Shown here: piece after piece, positions 1 to 8,798 of the stretch
Position numbering within the stretch: the first letter of the stretch is position 1
Layout: each line of letters starts with the position of its first letter
Assembly (NCBI RefSeq): GCF_000317145.1
Contig: NC_019697.1
Span: 5,716,886 to 5,780,885, forward strand
Direction: 5' to 3'
From: Chamaesiphon minutus PCC 6605
GTDB taxonomy: Bacteria; Cyanobacteriota; Cyanobacteriia; Cyanobacteriales; Chamaesiphonaceae
DNA length: 64,000 bases
Made by a program: the position numbers and the translations under genes
Notes under the pieces: model-generated
What the model was told of the DNA's origin: nothing
Seen by the model: only the letters and a program-made list of their open reading frames with translations
Database searches by the model: none

Positions 1-2
1 CC

Positions 3-437
3 GGACACTTAGTTATGGGTACACTGCACACCAGCTCAGCCGCACAAACAATCGATCGGATGCTAGATGTGTTTCCTCCCGAACAACAACCTCAAATCCG
101 CGCGCAGTTATCGAATTCCTTGGTGGCGGTCTTCAGTCAATCTCTCGTCCAAAAGAAAAAACCCAAACCGGGTGAGTACGGACGAGTGTTGGTACAAGAA
201 ATCATGATTGTCACGCCCGCCATCTCCAACCTAATTCGTGAAGGTAAAACCGCTCAAATCTATAGCGCGATTCAAACAGGAGCGAAATTAGGGATGAACA
301 CAATGGAATCGATCCTCGCCAAACATATCCGCGAAGGCACTATTTCCTTTGAAGCTGGCATCTCCAAATCTTCCCGGCCAGACGAACTCCAACGTCTAAT
401 TGGAGCTACACCAATGGCAGCGACAAATGGTCGGTAA
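3..437 (+). CDS. pilT: Type IV pilus retraction ATPase PilT, C-terminal part (5' truncated by window edge)
   Basis: This is the end of a PilT-type secretion ATPase, the motor that disassembles the pilin fibre during twitching motility. The reading frame is open from the first bases; residues reading GHLVMGTLHTSSA match the conserved His-box region (family form GHLVFGTLHTNSA) just before the C-terminal domain. The later EIMIVTPAISNLIREGKTAQIYSAIQTG stretch is the PilT C-terminal motif region and is more like PilT than PilB. The true start lies left of the window, so the apparent ATG at 15 is internal. pilC follows 147 bp downstream on the same strand, the usual pilB-pilT-pilC order in cyanobacteria. 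Confidence 0.93.
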   Translation, partial: GHLVMGTLHTSSAAQTIDRMLDVFPPEQQPQIRAQLSNSLVAVFSQSLVQKKKPKPGEYGRVLVQEIMIVTPAISNLIREGKTAQIYSAIQTGAKLGMNTMESILAKHIREGTISFEAGISKSSRPDELQRLIGATPMAATNGR

Positions 438-439
438 TT

Positions 440-584
440 AGGCTTTAGGTTTTAGGCTTTAGGCTTTAGCGAATCTGCGTAAAGCAGCTATTCTGCTAAC
501 CCTTAAACCCTAAACTCTACCACGACATCTAACACCTAATACCTAATATTCAACACCTAACACTTAATACCTAAACATAAATTT
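440..584. repeat. Intergenic heptad repeats between pilT and pilC
   Basis: About four direct copies of the heptad GGCTTTA (one variant) lie at 440-469. Degenerate CCTAATA-type heptads follow at about 525-573, just upstream of pilC. These resemble the short tandemly repeated repetitive (STRR) sequences of cyanobacteria. No hairpin terminator is visible here, so pilT and pilC could still be co-transcribed. Confidence 0.7.
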
Positions 585-1811
585 ATGCCAACTTTTATAG
601 CTGAAGTCCGCGATGCTCAAGGTAATGTCAAACAAGAAAAAGTTGAAGCACAAACTGTAGATTCTGCACGCAAAAAGCTCAAGCAAAAATATCAATTCAT
701 TCAAAATATTAGACCTACTAGATCTTTTGATATCACTAAGATTGACTTCCAAGACATCGAAGCAGCCATAAATCCTGTGACTGTTAGGGATAAAGCGGTA
801 TTCTCCCGCCAATTTGCCGCGATGGTCAATGCTGGTGTAGCAATGGTGAGATGCCTGACAGTTCTTTCCGAACAGTGTGGCAACCCCAAATTGCGCAAAG
901 TTCTCGCTCAAATTAGTACGGACGTTCAACAAGGGATCAACCTTTCTGATGCGATGCGCCGACATCCAGACTGTTTCGATACTTTATATGTCAGTATGGT
1001 ACAAGCTGGCGAAGTCGGTGGGGTACTCGATGAAGTTCTCAATCGTCTGGCTAAAGTATTAGAAGATATGTCTCGCCTCAAAAACCAAGTTAAAGGTGCA
1101 ATGGCTTATCCAGTAGCGGTTGGGATTTTAGCAATTTTAGTCTTCTTGGGGATGACGATTTTCTTAATCCCAGTATTTGCTAATATCTTTAAAGGTTTAG
1201 GGACAGAGTTACCTGGTTTAACTTTATTTATGTTAGGTGTGAGTGGTATCTTAACTAGTTGGATGGTCTTGATTCCGATCGTGGTCATTGGTGGATTAAT
1301 TTTTGCCTATAATCAGTATTACAAAACCAAGATTGGTAAACTAACAATGGATCGGTTTTTCTTGAAAATGCCCATTATTGGCGACTTAAATGAAAAATCT
1401 GCAACAGCACGATTCTGTCGAATCTTCGGTACTTTAACTCGCTCGGGTGTACCAATTTTAAACTCGCTCGACATCGTCCGCGATACTGCTGGCAATCAAG
1501 TAATTTCTAATGCGATCGAGAAGTCTAAGATTGAAGTTCAACAAGGAGGAATGTTAAGTAATGCTCTGATGCGTGAAAAAGTTTTCCCACCTTTAGCGAT
1601 TCAAATGATCAGTATCGGTGAAGAAACTGGAGAATTGGATACAATGATGATGAAAGTTGCTGACTTCTATGAAGATGAAGTCGAGCAAGCTGTTAAGGCT
1701 CTCACTAGCGTCCTCGAACCAATTATGATGGTGTTCCTCGCGGGGATGGTTGCGGTAATCTTGCTTTCGATGTATTTACCAATGTTCAAAGTATTCGAGA
1801 AACTTGGCTAA
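585..1811 (+). CDS. pilC: Type IV pilus inner-membrane platform protein PilC
   Basis: PilC is the polytopic inner-membrane platform on which the PilB and PilT motors act to assemble and retract pilin. The 408-residue length is normal. Two T2SSF domains are visible, roughly residues 65-190 and 270-395, each with the family pattern (FSRQFAAMVNAGVAMVRCL in the first, FCRIFGTLTRSGVPILNSL in the second). Hydrophobic segments fall near residues 172-200, 215-240 and 375-400. The ATG at 585 begins the conserved N-terminus (MPTFIAEVRDAQG). It follows pilT on the same strand, and an inverted repeat lies shortly after the stop. Confidence 0.95.
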   Translation: MPTFIAEVRDAQGNVKQEKVEAQTVDSARKKLKQKYQFIQNIRPTRSFDITKIDFQDIEAAINPVTVRDKAVFSRQFAAMVNAGVAMVRCLTVLSEQCGNPKLRKVLAQISTDVQQGINLSDAMRRHPDCFDTLYVSMVQAGEVGGVLDEVLNRLAKVLEDMSRLKNQVKGAMAYPVAVGILAILVFLGMTIFLIPVFANIFKGLGTELPGLTLFMLGVSGILTSWMVLIPIVVIGGLIFAYNQYYKTKIGKLTMDRFFLKMPIIGDLNEKSATARFCRIFGTLTRSGVPILNSLDIVRDTAGNQVISNAIEKSKIEVQQGGMLSNALMREKVFPPLAIQMISIGEETGELDTMMMKVADFYEDEVEQAVKALTSVLEPIMMVFLAGMVAVILLSMYLPMFKVFEKLG

Positions 1812-1839
1812 TAGATTCAAAATATGTTCTAAAACGATC

Positions 1840-1872
1840 TAGGTAGAGTAGTGGGATTCATTACTCTACCTA
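1840..1872 (+). terminator. Inverted repeat downstream of pilC
   Basis: An 11-bp perfect stem (TAGGTAGAGTA with TACTCTACCTA) encloses an 11-nt loop, 28 bp after the pilC stop codon. No U-tract follows, so it may end or stabilise the transcript rather than act as a classical intrinsic terminator. Confidence 0.45.
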
Positions 1873-2118
1873 ACTATTAGATAGGCACGAGCGGAACCAG
1901 TTCAAAAATAATATAATTTTCGTCAATTCTAATTAGTGTAAATATCTTGGCATTCATAAGTAGGTAGGCGCAATTTTTTGTAAAATAGATTTTGCCTGAA
2001 ACCTAGCTGTTGGGCAGTGCCCACCCTACGCGATATCTTATATTTAATTACGCCCATCTACTTAACACATTTAAAATTCGCAATTCAAAACTCAATCATT
2101 AATTAATAATTAGCTTGC
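1873..2118. other. Intergenic region with dispersed-repeat fragment
   Basis: No gene was recognised. Around 2011-2029 the text TGGGCAGTGCCCACCCTAC resembles a repeat family common between cyanobacterial genes, with a small GGGCAGTGCCC hairpin. The remainder is A/T-rich leader in front of the hypothetical gene at 2119. Confidence 0.4.
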
Positions 2119-2697
2119 ATGTCTATTAAAAAATCAGATTACGAACAAGTATTATCTCAATATAGCAATCATACAGAAGCGATCGAATTGCTCAAACAGT
2201 ATCGTCCGTATCTAGAAATGATTCCAAGTATCAGGCGATCGGAAGAAAGTCTAATTACCATGCCTTTACCTGTAGTCCAACTGCGCAAGGTGACAATCGG
2301 ACAACAATTAAATCAGTTTTCGCCGATTACGGCTACTTCCAAAACGATCTTATTACCCTGCGATCTTGCTTATCTAATGTGCGATCCAGAGTGGAAAATT
2401 AAGATGGGTGGCGAGATTATTATCTTCATCCATCGCCCGGAAGAAGATCTTTCCGATCTACTCGCTCGGTGGCGACAGACACAAGTATTATTAGACCACG
2501 ACTATGAATGGGTCATGCCGCAATATTATCGGCATATTATCTGTGAAAGTGGCGAATATCTCTATCCATTATTCGTACTATTTCCGCAAACACCCGAGCA
2601 TATTCAAAAAGGACTGATCGGGGCACATTTGCCAGTTGTGACTACACCTATTCTGCAAATGCCTCAAGCTGAATTAACATCATCCGATCGAGCTTAG
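2119..2697 (+). CDS. Hypothetical protein, 192 aa
   Basis: I do not recognise this family. The 192-residue product has no signal peptide, no membrane segment and no obvious catalytic motif. It is mildly acidic and mixed alpha/beta in character, with a central run rich in Asp, Trp and Tyr (DPEWKIKMGGEIIIFIHRP, then DHDYEWVMPQYYRHI), so a soluble cytoplasmic protein is likely. CGATCG sites and codon use match the neighbours. It ends 34 bp from the convergent TrmJ-like gene and is separated from pilC by about 300 bp. It is probably real because the frame is long and uninterrupted and the shadow frames are short. Confidence 0.7.
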   Translation: MSIKKSDYEQVLSQYSNHTEAIELLKQYRPYLEMIPSIRRSEESLITMPLPVVQLRKVTIGQQLNQFSPITATSKTILLPCDLAYLMCDPEWKIKMGGEIIIFIHRPEEDLSDLLARWRQTQVLLDHDYEWVMPQYYRHIICESGEYLYPLFVLFPQTPEHIQKGLIGAHLPVVTTPILQMPQAELTSSDRA

Positions 2698-2731
2698 GGT
2701 CAATAAACGGATCGGGCGATCTTTCGATCGA

Positions 2732-3490
2732 TTATGTTTTGGTTTCTCCTCGATCGATCGCCCATTGTACTTGTCTGAGCATACCGCGCAATAAGGCTAC
2801 TTCATTTGGTGAAAGCTGGCTGCGATTATAGAGACGGCGTAACTTTTCCATTCGTGGTGCAGCGGTATGAGGAAACAAATAGCCAATTTTTAATAATAAT
2901 GTCTCTAATTGCTGATAATAACCTTCTAACAATTCAACAGGCGCGACATCGGCTGGTTGCGGAATTGGAACGCAAACAGTCGGCAAATTAGCATCGATCT
3001 GACTCGCACACATTTGGATTTCGTAAGCACAAATTCCCACCGCTTGCGCTAAATTGAGCGAACTATATTCCGAGCCAACTGGAATCCGAATGTAACGGGT
3101 AGCATAATTTAATTCGGTATTCGTCAAACCACTATCTTCGCGTCCAAAAATTAGTGCTGTAGGTTCGGTACGATCGACCAACCAGGGTAGAGCTTGTCTG
3201 GGTGTCTCTAATTGAGTCGGGATACCTCGATCTCTAGCTGTCGTCGCAATGACTCGCGTACAGCCTGCTAAAGCGGTAATTAGATCGGGAACGATCCGTG
3301 CGGCTTGTAATAGATCGATCGCATGTACGGCCATCATACTGGCTTCCTCGCCCTTAGCTTCACACCGAGGATTGACAATTACTAGTTGTGTCAAACCCAT
3401 ATTCTTCATCACCCGCGAGATCGAGCCGATATTTCGGGCACCTGCTGGCTCTACTAAGACAATCCGAATATGATTAAGAGAGATACTCAC
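2732..3490 (-). CDS. TrmJ-like SpoU/TrmH-family RNA methyltransferase
   Basis: The protein is an S-adenosylmethionine-dependent RNA 2'-O-ribose methyltransferase of the SPOUT superfamily, in the TrmJ branch that modifies the tRNA anticodon loop. Visible motifs are the N-terminal [19 protein letters not shown] (TrmJ/TrmH motif 1), [16 protein letters not shown] (motif 2) and [16 protein letters not shown] (motif 3), which together form the knotted SAM site. An alpha-helical C-terminal tail of about 85 residues is normal for TrmJ. The frame also opens from a TTG at 3508. I prefer the GTG at 3490 because it puts the conserved motif near residue 6. It diverges from the DUF2256 gene with under 30 bp between starts. 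Confidence 0.85.
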   Translation of the reverse strand: MSISLNHIRIVLVEPAGARNIGSISRVMKNMGLTQLVIVNPRCEAKGEEASMMAVHAIDLLQAARIVPDLITALAGCTRVIATTARDRGIPTQLETPRQALPWLVDRTEPTALIFGREDSGLTNTELNYATRYIRIPVGSEYSSLNLAQAVGICAYEIQMCASQIDANLPTVCVPIPQPADVAPVELLEGYYQQLETLLLKIGYLFPHTAAPRMEKLRRLYNRSQLSPNEVALLRGMLRQVQWAIDRGETKT

Positions 3491-3516
3491 CGTACATTTA
3501 TTTACCAATAACTGTC

Positions 3517-3660
3517 ATGCCACGCCATCGATCGAAAGCCGATCTACCTACCAAAGTCTGTCCCGTGTGTAACCTCCCTTTCACTTGGCGCAAGAAGTGG
3601 GAAGCTAATTGGGATGAAGTGAAATATTGTTCCGAGCGATGCCGGAGACGGAGGGGGTAG
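3517..3660 (+). CDS. DUF2256 zinc-ribbon small protein, 47 aa
   Basis: A 47-residue ORF beginning with ATG reads [18 protein letters not shown] and ends in an Arg-rich tail. It has the DUF2256 pattern: KVCPVC, a central FTWRKKWE segment, then YCSERCRRR. The four cysteines (CxxC and CxxxC) suggest a small zinc-binding fold. The function of the family is unknown; members occur in cyanobacteria and proteobacteria and are often beside other genes of information or light-response metabolism. It diverges from the TrmJ-like methyltransferase, so the two must share or overlap promoter sequence. A heptad array begins directly at the stop codon. Confidence 0.85.
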   Translation: MPRHRSKADLPTKVCPVCNLPFTWRKKWEANWDEVKYCSERCRRRRG

Positions 3661-3799
3661 GCTTTAGGCTTTAGGCTTTAGGTTTGAGGTTCTAGAACGC
3701 AAGCGTTCTTCTTATATTTAATCTCTAACTTCTTGCTTTTTAGCCTAATCCCTAAAGCCCAAAACTAACACATCAGCCCAAAAGCCTAAAGCCTAAAAT
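3661..3799. repeat. Heptad repeats flanking DUF2256 and folE
   Basis: About three copies of GGCTTTA lie at 3661-3682, directly after the DUF2256 stop. Inverted-orientation copies (AAGCCTA) lie at 3780-3799, overlapping the folE stop region. The two sets face each other and could pair to form a large hairpin between the convergent genes. Confidence 0.65.
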
Positions 3800-4488
3800 G
3801 CTCCTGGCTGATGGCGAATCAGATTGAGAAATTCTTCTCTGGTGCGTTGATCTTCTTGGAATACACCTAACATGGCACTAGTAACCGTCCAAGAACCAGG
3901 TTTTTGGACACCACGCATCACCATACACATGTGGCTGGCTTCCATTACTACCGCCACACCTTTGGGTTCTAACACTGCTTGGAGTGCTTCTGCGACTTGA
4001 CGGGTGAGTCTTTCTTGAACTTGCATCCGGCGGGAATACATGTCCACAATGCGGGCGAGCTTGCTCAAACCGACGACTTTTTGGTTAGGAATGTATGCAA
4101 CATGCGCCCTGCCCATGAAGGGTAACATGTGGTGTTCGCACATGCTAAAAAAGTTGATATCACGAACCAAGACCATCTCATTGTGACCTTCATCAAAAAT
4201 GGCACCATTGATGATGTCTTCTAAAGACTGATTGTAGCCACTAGTCAGAAATCGCATCGATTCAGCGACTCGTTTGGGAGTTTTGAGCAACCCTTCGCGT
4301 TCTGGATCTTCGCCTACTCCGAGGATAATCTGCCTTACCGAAGCCATCATATCTTCGAGGCTCACTTCTTCAGGATCGTGAATTTTAACTGGCTCACCGT
4401 TGTGGGTATTGCGATCGGGTCTAGAATCAATCTTACCAACCCGCTCGTTGCCAGTGGAATTACTACCTTGGGGAGATGAAATAGTCAT
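3793..4488 (-). CDS. folE: GTP cyclohydrolase I
   Basis: FolE converts GTP to 7,8-dihydroneopterin triphosphate, the first step to folate and to tetrahydropterins. The 231-residue protein has a variable N-terminus of about 45 residues and then the conserved domain. [20 protein letters not shown] carries the zinc ligands Cys and His and the catalytic His, and [14 protein letters not shown] supplies the second zinc Cys. [19 protein letters not shown] is the family entry motif. It lies 62 bp downstream of an SDR gene on the same strand, so the two are probably one transcript. In cyanobacteria this pairing suggests a pterin-related role beyond folate. Confidence 0.96.
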   Translation of the reverse strand: MTISSPQGSNSTGNERVGKIDSRPDRNTHNGEPVKIHDPEEVSLEDMMASVRQIILGVGEDPEREGLLKTPKRVAESMRFLTSGYNQSLEDIINGAIFDEGHNEMVLVRDINFFSMCEHHMLPFMGRAHVAYIPNQKVVGLSKLARIVDMYSRRMQVQERLTRQVAEALQAVLEPKGVAVVMEASHMCMVMRGVQKPGSWTVTSAMLGVFQEDQRTREEFLNLIRHQPGAF

Positions 4489-4550
4489 GTTTTGTCTGAA
4501 TAGATGTAGAAATAAAGGGAATGAAACTGAGTTGGTAGATAATGGATTGG

Positions 4551-5282
4551 CTAAAGTGCTCCACCACTGGGCATGATTGTCAGTTCTTCAACTACCGCCC
4601 CTGCTGGTGCGAGAACGGCGTACAAGATGCCTTCGGCAACCATTTCGGGAGTCAACATGGCAGATCGATCGAAGTCGGCATGGACGGTATCTGTGTCCCA
4701 GATGGGAGTATTCACCGATCCAGGACAGACCGCGCTGACGCGAATGCCATGCCCACGCTCTTCTTGGGCGATCGCTTTTGTCAGTGCCATCAAGCCAAAT
4801 TTACTCACTGAGTATAAACCCCAGTCGGGAAATACTTGCTTGCTAGCGATCGAAGAAATATTGACAATAACACCGGATTTCTGACGGCGCAGGTGTGGCA
4901 AAATTCCTTGAATGCACTGGAAGACGCTAGTTAAGTTGAGATCGATGACTCGCTGCCAATCGGCTAGCGGTGTGTCTCCGATCGCTCCGGTGTAACCCAT
5001 GCCCGCATTATTGATGAGGATGTCTAAATTATCAGAGTCTGCGGCGATCTCAGCAATCTGTGTGGCTACGCGATCGAGTTGTGATAAATCTACTACGTAG
5101 GTTTTCGCGCTCGCACCGACAGCGATGGCGGCTTCGGCGACGGCGGTTAACTTATCTGGAGATCGTCCCACCAATGCTAGATTTATCCCTGCTTTTGCAA
5201 AAGCTAGAGCGGTGGCTTTGCCAATGCCACTACTTGCGCCTGTAATTAATGCCGTTCGATTAGTTGTTGCGATCGGATTCAT
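4551..5282 (-). CDS. Short-chain dehydrogenase/reductase upstream of folE
   Basis: A classical SDR of 243 residues with a Rossmann fold. The N-terminal TGASSGIG binds the nicotinamide cofactor, NNAG is present, and the catalytic residues are Ser (ISSIAS) and Tyr-Lys (YSVSK). The substrate cannot be read from sequence. Cyanobacterial SDRs of this kind are often annotated as sepiapterin-reductase-like, and being directly upstream of folE in the same direction is consistent with a pterin reductase, but this is inference. Other possibilities are a general 3-ketoacyl or sugar reductase. The ATG start gives the usual short lead-in before the glycine motif. Confidence 0.88.
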   Translation of the reverse strand: MNPIATTNRTALITGASSGIGKATALAFAKAGINLALVGRSPDKLTAVAEAAIAVGASAKTYVVDLSQLDRVATQIAEIAADSDNLDILINNAGMGYTGAIGDTPLADWQRVIDLNLTSVFQCIQGILPHLRRQKSGVIVNISSIASKQVFPDWGLYSVSKFGLMALTKAIAQEERGHGIRVSAVCPGSVNTPIWDTDTVHADFDRSAMLTPEMVAEGILYAVLAPAGAVVEELTIMPSGGAL

Positions 5283-5456
5283 CTAGTCCAGGAAATTTGC
5301 CCAGTGTCGAGCAAGATGTAAAGTTTTATTACGAGATAATTATAACATCGATATTCGCAATCCTAAATATTAGCGATTCCACAGCAATGATTTTTGGGGA
5401 TCGCTCGTGATGTAATATTTAAGTACTAGGGGATCGAGCGATCGTCGATCTGATAA

Positions 5457-6473
5457 TTATCCTTCAGTAAACATCCCCATCTGTCGGAATTTATCGTATC
5501 TAAGCGATCGCAGTTCGGCTGATGGCAATAATTGCAGTTGTTGTAAATTCTTTAAAATCGCATCTTTGAGCACTTCTGCCGCCCGAACCGAATCAGCGTG
5601 CGCCCCACCCAGAGGTTCTGGTAGAATTTGGTCGAGAATGCCCAAATTTTTTAAATCCTTAGCCGTAATTTTAAGAGCTTCGGCAGCTTGAGAATTAATT
5701 CTCATCGCCTCGGCAGCTTGAGCGGATGCTGGCACAGATTTAACCGCATCTTTCCAGAGAATTGAGGCACAAGCTTCGGGACTAGCTACATAATAAACCG
5801 CGTGCTCGAACATCATCAATCGATCGCTCACGCCAATTCCTAAGGCTCCACCCGAACCACCCTCACCAATTACCGTACAAATAATCGGCACATCGAGGCG
5901 AAACATCTCGCGCAAATTATACGCGATCGCTTCTCCCTGTCCCAATTCTTCGGCCTCCAGCCCCGCCCAAGCCCCCGGAGTATCGATAAAACTCAGAATC
6001 GGCATTCCAAACCGATTGGCATGTTCCATCAGCCGCATGGCCTTTCGATAGCCACCTGGAGCAGCCATTCCAAAATTCCTCGCGACATTATCCTTAGTAT
6101 CGCGCCCCTTCTGATGACCCAATAATACTACCGGAATACCAGCTAACTTACCCACACCGCCAACTAAAGCCGGATCGTCTTTACCGCGACGATCTCCATG
6201 TAACTCAATCCACTCATCGCAAATTGCTTGAATATAGTCGAGCGTACTAGGGCGACGCGGATGTCGCGCTAATTGTAGGCGTTGCGCTGGTGTAAGGCTA
6301 CTAAAAATTTCATCGCGCAATTGCACGTATTTAGTCTCCAACTGTCGAATTTGACTAGAAATATCGACGCTGCTTTCCTCAGCAAGTTCGCGAATTCGCT
6401 CGATCCGTTCTTGCAATTCTGCCAACGGTTTTTCAAATTCTAATAAAAAGGGCTTTTTTTCGGTACCAGCCAT
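5457..6473 (-). CDS. accA: Acetyl-CoA carboxylase carboxyltransferase subunit alpha
   Basis: AccA forms, with AccD, the carboxyltransferase that moves CO2 from biotin to acetyl-CoA, giving malonyl-CoA for fatty acid synthesis. The N-terminal coiled-coil helix ([17 protein letters not shown]) and the crotonase-like domain are present. Key segments are [28 protein letters not shown] and [13 protein letters not shown], the last forming the oxyanion/CoA site. The 338 residues are slightly longer than E. coli AccA, as in other cyanobacteria. The acyl-ACP reductase gene lies upstream on the same strand, a conserved cyanobacterial pairing; the 123-bp gap is filled with tandem repeats. Confidence 0.97.
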   Translation of the reverse strand: MAGTEKKPFLLEFEKPLAELQERIERIRELAEESSVDISSQIRQLETKYVQLRDEIFSSLTPAQRLQLARHPRRPSTLDYIQAICDEWIELHGDRRGKDDPALVGGVGKLAGIPVVLLGHQKGRDTKDNVARNFGMAAPGGYRKAMRLMEHANRFGMPILSFIDTPGAWAGLEAEELGQGEAIAYNLREMFRLDVPIICTVIGEGGSGGALGIGVSDRLMMFEHAVYYVASPEACASILWKDAVKSVPASAQAAEAMRINSQAAEALKITAKDLKNLGILDQILPEPLGGAHADSVRAAEVLKDAILKNLQQLQLLPSAELRSLRYDKFRQMGMFTEG

Positions 6474-6485
6474 TGCAAGGGAGAG

Positions 6486-6592
6486 GGGAGTGGGGGAGTG
6501 GGGGAGTGGGGGAGTGGGAGAGTGGGGGAGTGGGATCGTTCATCCACAATCCAAAATCCCCTAAAGCCTGAAGCCTAAAGCCTAAAGCCTAA
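6486..6592. repeat. Octamer and heptad tandem arrays between aar and accA
   Basis: An array of about six AGTGGGGG octamers (one copy changed to AGTGGGAG) runs from 6486 to 6535, just upstream of the accA start. A second array of CCTAAAG heptads (one CCTGAAG variant) runs from 6561 to 6592 and ends beside the aar stop. Both lie inside the transcribed gap if aar and accA are co-transcribed, so they would enter the mRNA. Confidence 0.75.
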
Positions 6593-6596
6593 TTCC

Positions 6597-7628
6597 CTAC
6601 CCGCCAACAAATGATAATAGCGGACGAAAGCCGTGCTTGAGGGATGCTTGACCGATTTGTTCCATTTTCTCGATCGTAATTTGATTGCGACCCCAAGAAA
6701 AACTCGTGTGCAATTTTTCAAACTCTAGTAGCATGGCTTCGGCGAAGCAGGCAAATAATTGACGGGCGGGGGCATCCATATTGACGATATTCATGATTTT
6801 CCAGTCGATGTCTAGCGAATGCTCGACAATACCACCGTTCATTACATATACGCCTGGAGCTTGAATTTTGGTGCCCAAATTTTTGGGATAACCGCCATCG
6901 ATGAGCAAACAGGGCTGTTTCAAAGTAGCCGCATCGATTTCGACACCCTTGGGCATACTTGCCACCCAGACGACGATATCCGCCTGCGGCAATGCTTCCT
7001 CCAGACTGACAATCTTGCCGCGTCCTAGCTCGGATTGGAGGTTCTGGAGGCGTTCTTGATTGCGAGCGACTAAGAGTAGATCCGCGCTCTGAGTTCGTTT
7101 GTCTAGCCACCGACAGACAGCACTGCCAATATCGCCCGTCGCACCGACGACAGCGACGGTAGCTTTGCTCAGGTCGATTCCGAGTTTTGTAGCTCCTTCT
7201 TCGACTTGCCGACAGATAATATAGGCTGTATGGGTATTGCCAGTGGTAAATCTGTCGAAATCTAATTCGACGTTGCGAACTTGTTTATTTTGTTGCAAAT
7301 CGAACTCTTCAAAAATAATCGAAGAAAATCCACCTAAAGCGGTGATCTGAATGCCTTGTTTTTGGGCATGTGCCATGGCATTGAGGATTTTCCGAATTGC
7401 GGCTTTGATGCGGCGAGTTGCCAACATTTCGGGCAAGAAGCAAGATTCGATATAATAACCTTCAATTTGTTGCCCCGTAACACTCGTGACGGTAATATGG
7501 TCTACTGTCTGTGGTGGGGCACTGCACCAGAAGTCCAGCCCTTGGTCGGCATATTCTGGAAAGCCTAAGTCCTGAGCGACGGCTTGGGCATGTTCTAAGC
7601 TGGTGAGGTGACCGATAAGACCAAACAT
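6597..7628 (-). CDS. aar: Long-chain acyl-[acyl-carrier-protein] reductase (AAR)
   Basis: AAR reduces fatty acyl-ACP with NADPH to a fatty aldehyde, the first step of cyanobacterial alka(e)ne synthesis. The protein is almost canonical: N-terminus [15 protein letters not shown], substrate segment, then the nucleotide motif [11 protein letters not shown] at about residues 162-172. With the start at 7628 the cysteine in [11 protein letters not shown] is residue 294, the number of the catalytic Cys in the characterised Synechococcus elongatus enzyme. The frame opens 16 codons earlier at 7676, but that extension is not conserved. accA follows downstream. The partner aldehyde-deformylating oxygenase gene (ado), normally directly upstream, is absent; a divergent sugar permease is there instead. 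Confidence 0.96.
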   Translation of the reverse strand: MFGLIGHLTSLEHAQAVAQDLGFPEYADQGLDFWCSAPPQTVDHITVTSVTGQQIEGYYIESCFLPEMLATRRIKAAIRKILNAMAHAQKQGIQITALGGFSSIIFEEFDLQQNKQVRNVELDFDRFTTGNTHTAYIICRQVEEGATKLGIDLSKATVAVVGATGDIGSAVCRWLDKRTQSADLLLVARNQERLQNLQSELGRGKIVSLEEALPQADIVVWVASMPKGVEIDAATLKQPCLLIDGGYPKNLGTKIQAPGVYVMNGGIVEHSLDIDWKIMNIVNMDAPARQLFACFAEAMLLEFEKLHTSFSWGRNQITIEKMEQIGQASLKHGFRPLLSFVGG

Positions 7629-7798
7629 GAAGATTTTGCTAGTTGTGCCTGTTGAGCGGAGTTGGGGAGCTTTCAATTTACGTTGGCAGTTGATGACAGG
7701 GAATCAAACTCCTGGTATTTATTAAATGACAGCACTATTTTAATCGCTCCTTTTACACAATAGTACAAAATTGGGACTAGGGATCGCTTATTGGGGAA

Positions 7799-7919
7799 TT
7801 AGGCTTTAGGCTTTAGGCTTTAGGCTTTAGGGAAAAGGAAATGCAGCATTTACCCATTAACCATTAACCATTAACCATTATTCATTACCCATCCACCCAT
7901 CTACCCATCCACCCATATG
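7799..7919. repeat. Three tandem-repeat families ending at a start codon
   Basis: GGCTTTA heptads (about four) occupy 7799-7831. CATTAAC heptads (about four) follow at roughly 7850-7880. CCCATCCA/CCCATCTA octamers then run to 7919. The last octamer reads straight into the ATG of the permease gene (ACCCATATG), so no recognisable Shine-Dalgarno sequence precedes that gene. Confidence 0.75.
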
Positions 7920-8798
7920 ATCCGCCTGCGACAAGTCAACTGGACGCCATATATATTTCTCGCCCCTGCGCTACTATTGCTGGGTTTGACAGTGTTTTTA
8001 CCCGCAGTGCAGGCTTTTTATTTGAGCTTTACCAATTACGATCCGATCGCGGAGACTGCAAGTTGGCAAGGCTGGGCTAATTTCGATCGATTATTCAAAG
8101 ATGCGGTCTTTTGGCAAACAATTAGGAATACCATCGTTTATCTGTGTGGCGTAGTACCGATCTTGGTATTTGCGCCCTTGCTATTGGCAATTGCCGTCAA
8201 CCAAAAGCTGAAGGGGATGAGTTTTTTTCGAGCGGCTTATTATGTGCCTGTAATTATCTCGATGGTGGTAGCGGGAATTGCTTGGAAGTTTATTTATGCT
8301 GAAAATGGACTACTCAATCAATTATTGCAAGTTGTCGGGATTCCGCCTGTGCCGTGGTTGACTAGTCCGAGTTTAGCTTTATTTAGCGTCATGGTGGTGA
8401 CGATTTGGAAAGGATTGGGATATTACATGACCATTTATTTGGCTGGATTGCAATCGATTCCTGCCGATTTGTACGAGGCTGCGGCGATCGATGGTTCGGA
8501 TAGTTATACCAAGCATTGGGATATTACGATCCCACTGATGCGTCCGTATATGTTGCTAGTTGCGGTGATTTCGGCGATCGCGGCGACCAAAATCTTTGAA
8601 GAAGTCTATGTGATGACTCAGGGTGGGCCGCGTAATAGTTCTAAAACGGTGGTTTATTATTTATATCAACAGGGTTTTGGTTCGAGCAATCCCGATCTGA
8701 GTTATGCTTGCACGATCGGTTTAATCTTGTTCTTAATTGTCTTTACTTTATCGTTACTCAATCTCAAGCTTTCGCAAAATAATGTTAACTTACCCTGA
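7917..8798 (+). CDS. Sugar ABC transporter permease (MalF/LacF family)
   Basis: An integral-membrane permease of a carbohydrate-uptake ABC transporter of the CUT1 type, 293 residues with six predicted membrane segments (the first near residues 12-35). The cytoplasmic EAA loop that docks with the ATPase is clear: [21 protein letters not shown] near residues 198-218. The C-terminal [18 protein letters not shown] is characteristic of the family. The partner permease, sugar-binding protein and ATPase are not nearby, so this is a scattered subunit, which is common in cyanobacteria. Its 3' end overlaps lipB. The start codon is fused to an octamer repeat array. Confidence 0.9.
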   Translation: MIRLRQVNWTPYIFLAPALLLLGLTVFLPAVQAFYLSFTNYDPIAETASWQGWANFDRLFKDAVFWQTIRNTIVYLCGVVPILVFAPLLLAIAVNQKLKGMSFFRAAYYVPVIISMVVAGIAWKFIYAENGLLNQLLQVVGIPPVPWLTSPSLALFSVMVVTIWKGLGYYMTIYLAGLQSIPADLYEAAAIDGSDSYTKHWDITIPLMRPYMLLVAVISAIAATKIFEEVYVMTQGGPRNSSKTVVYYLYQQGFGSSNPDLSYACTIGLILFLIVFTLSLLNLKLSQNNVNLP

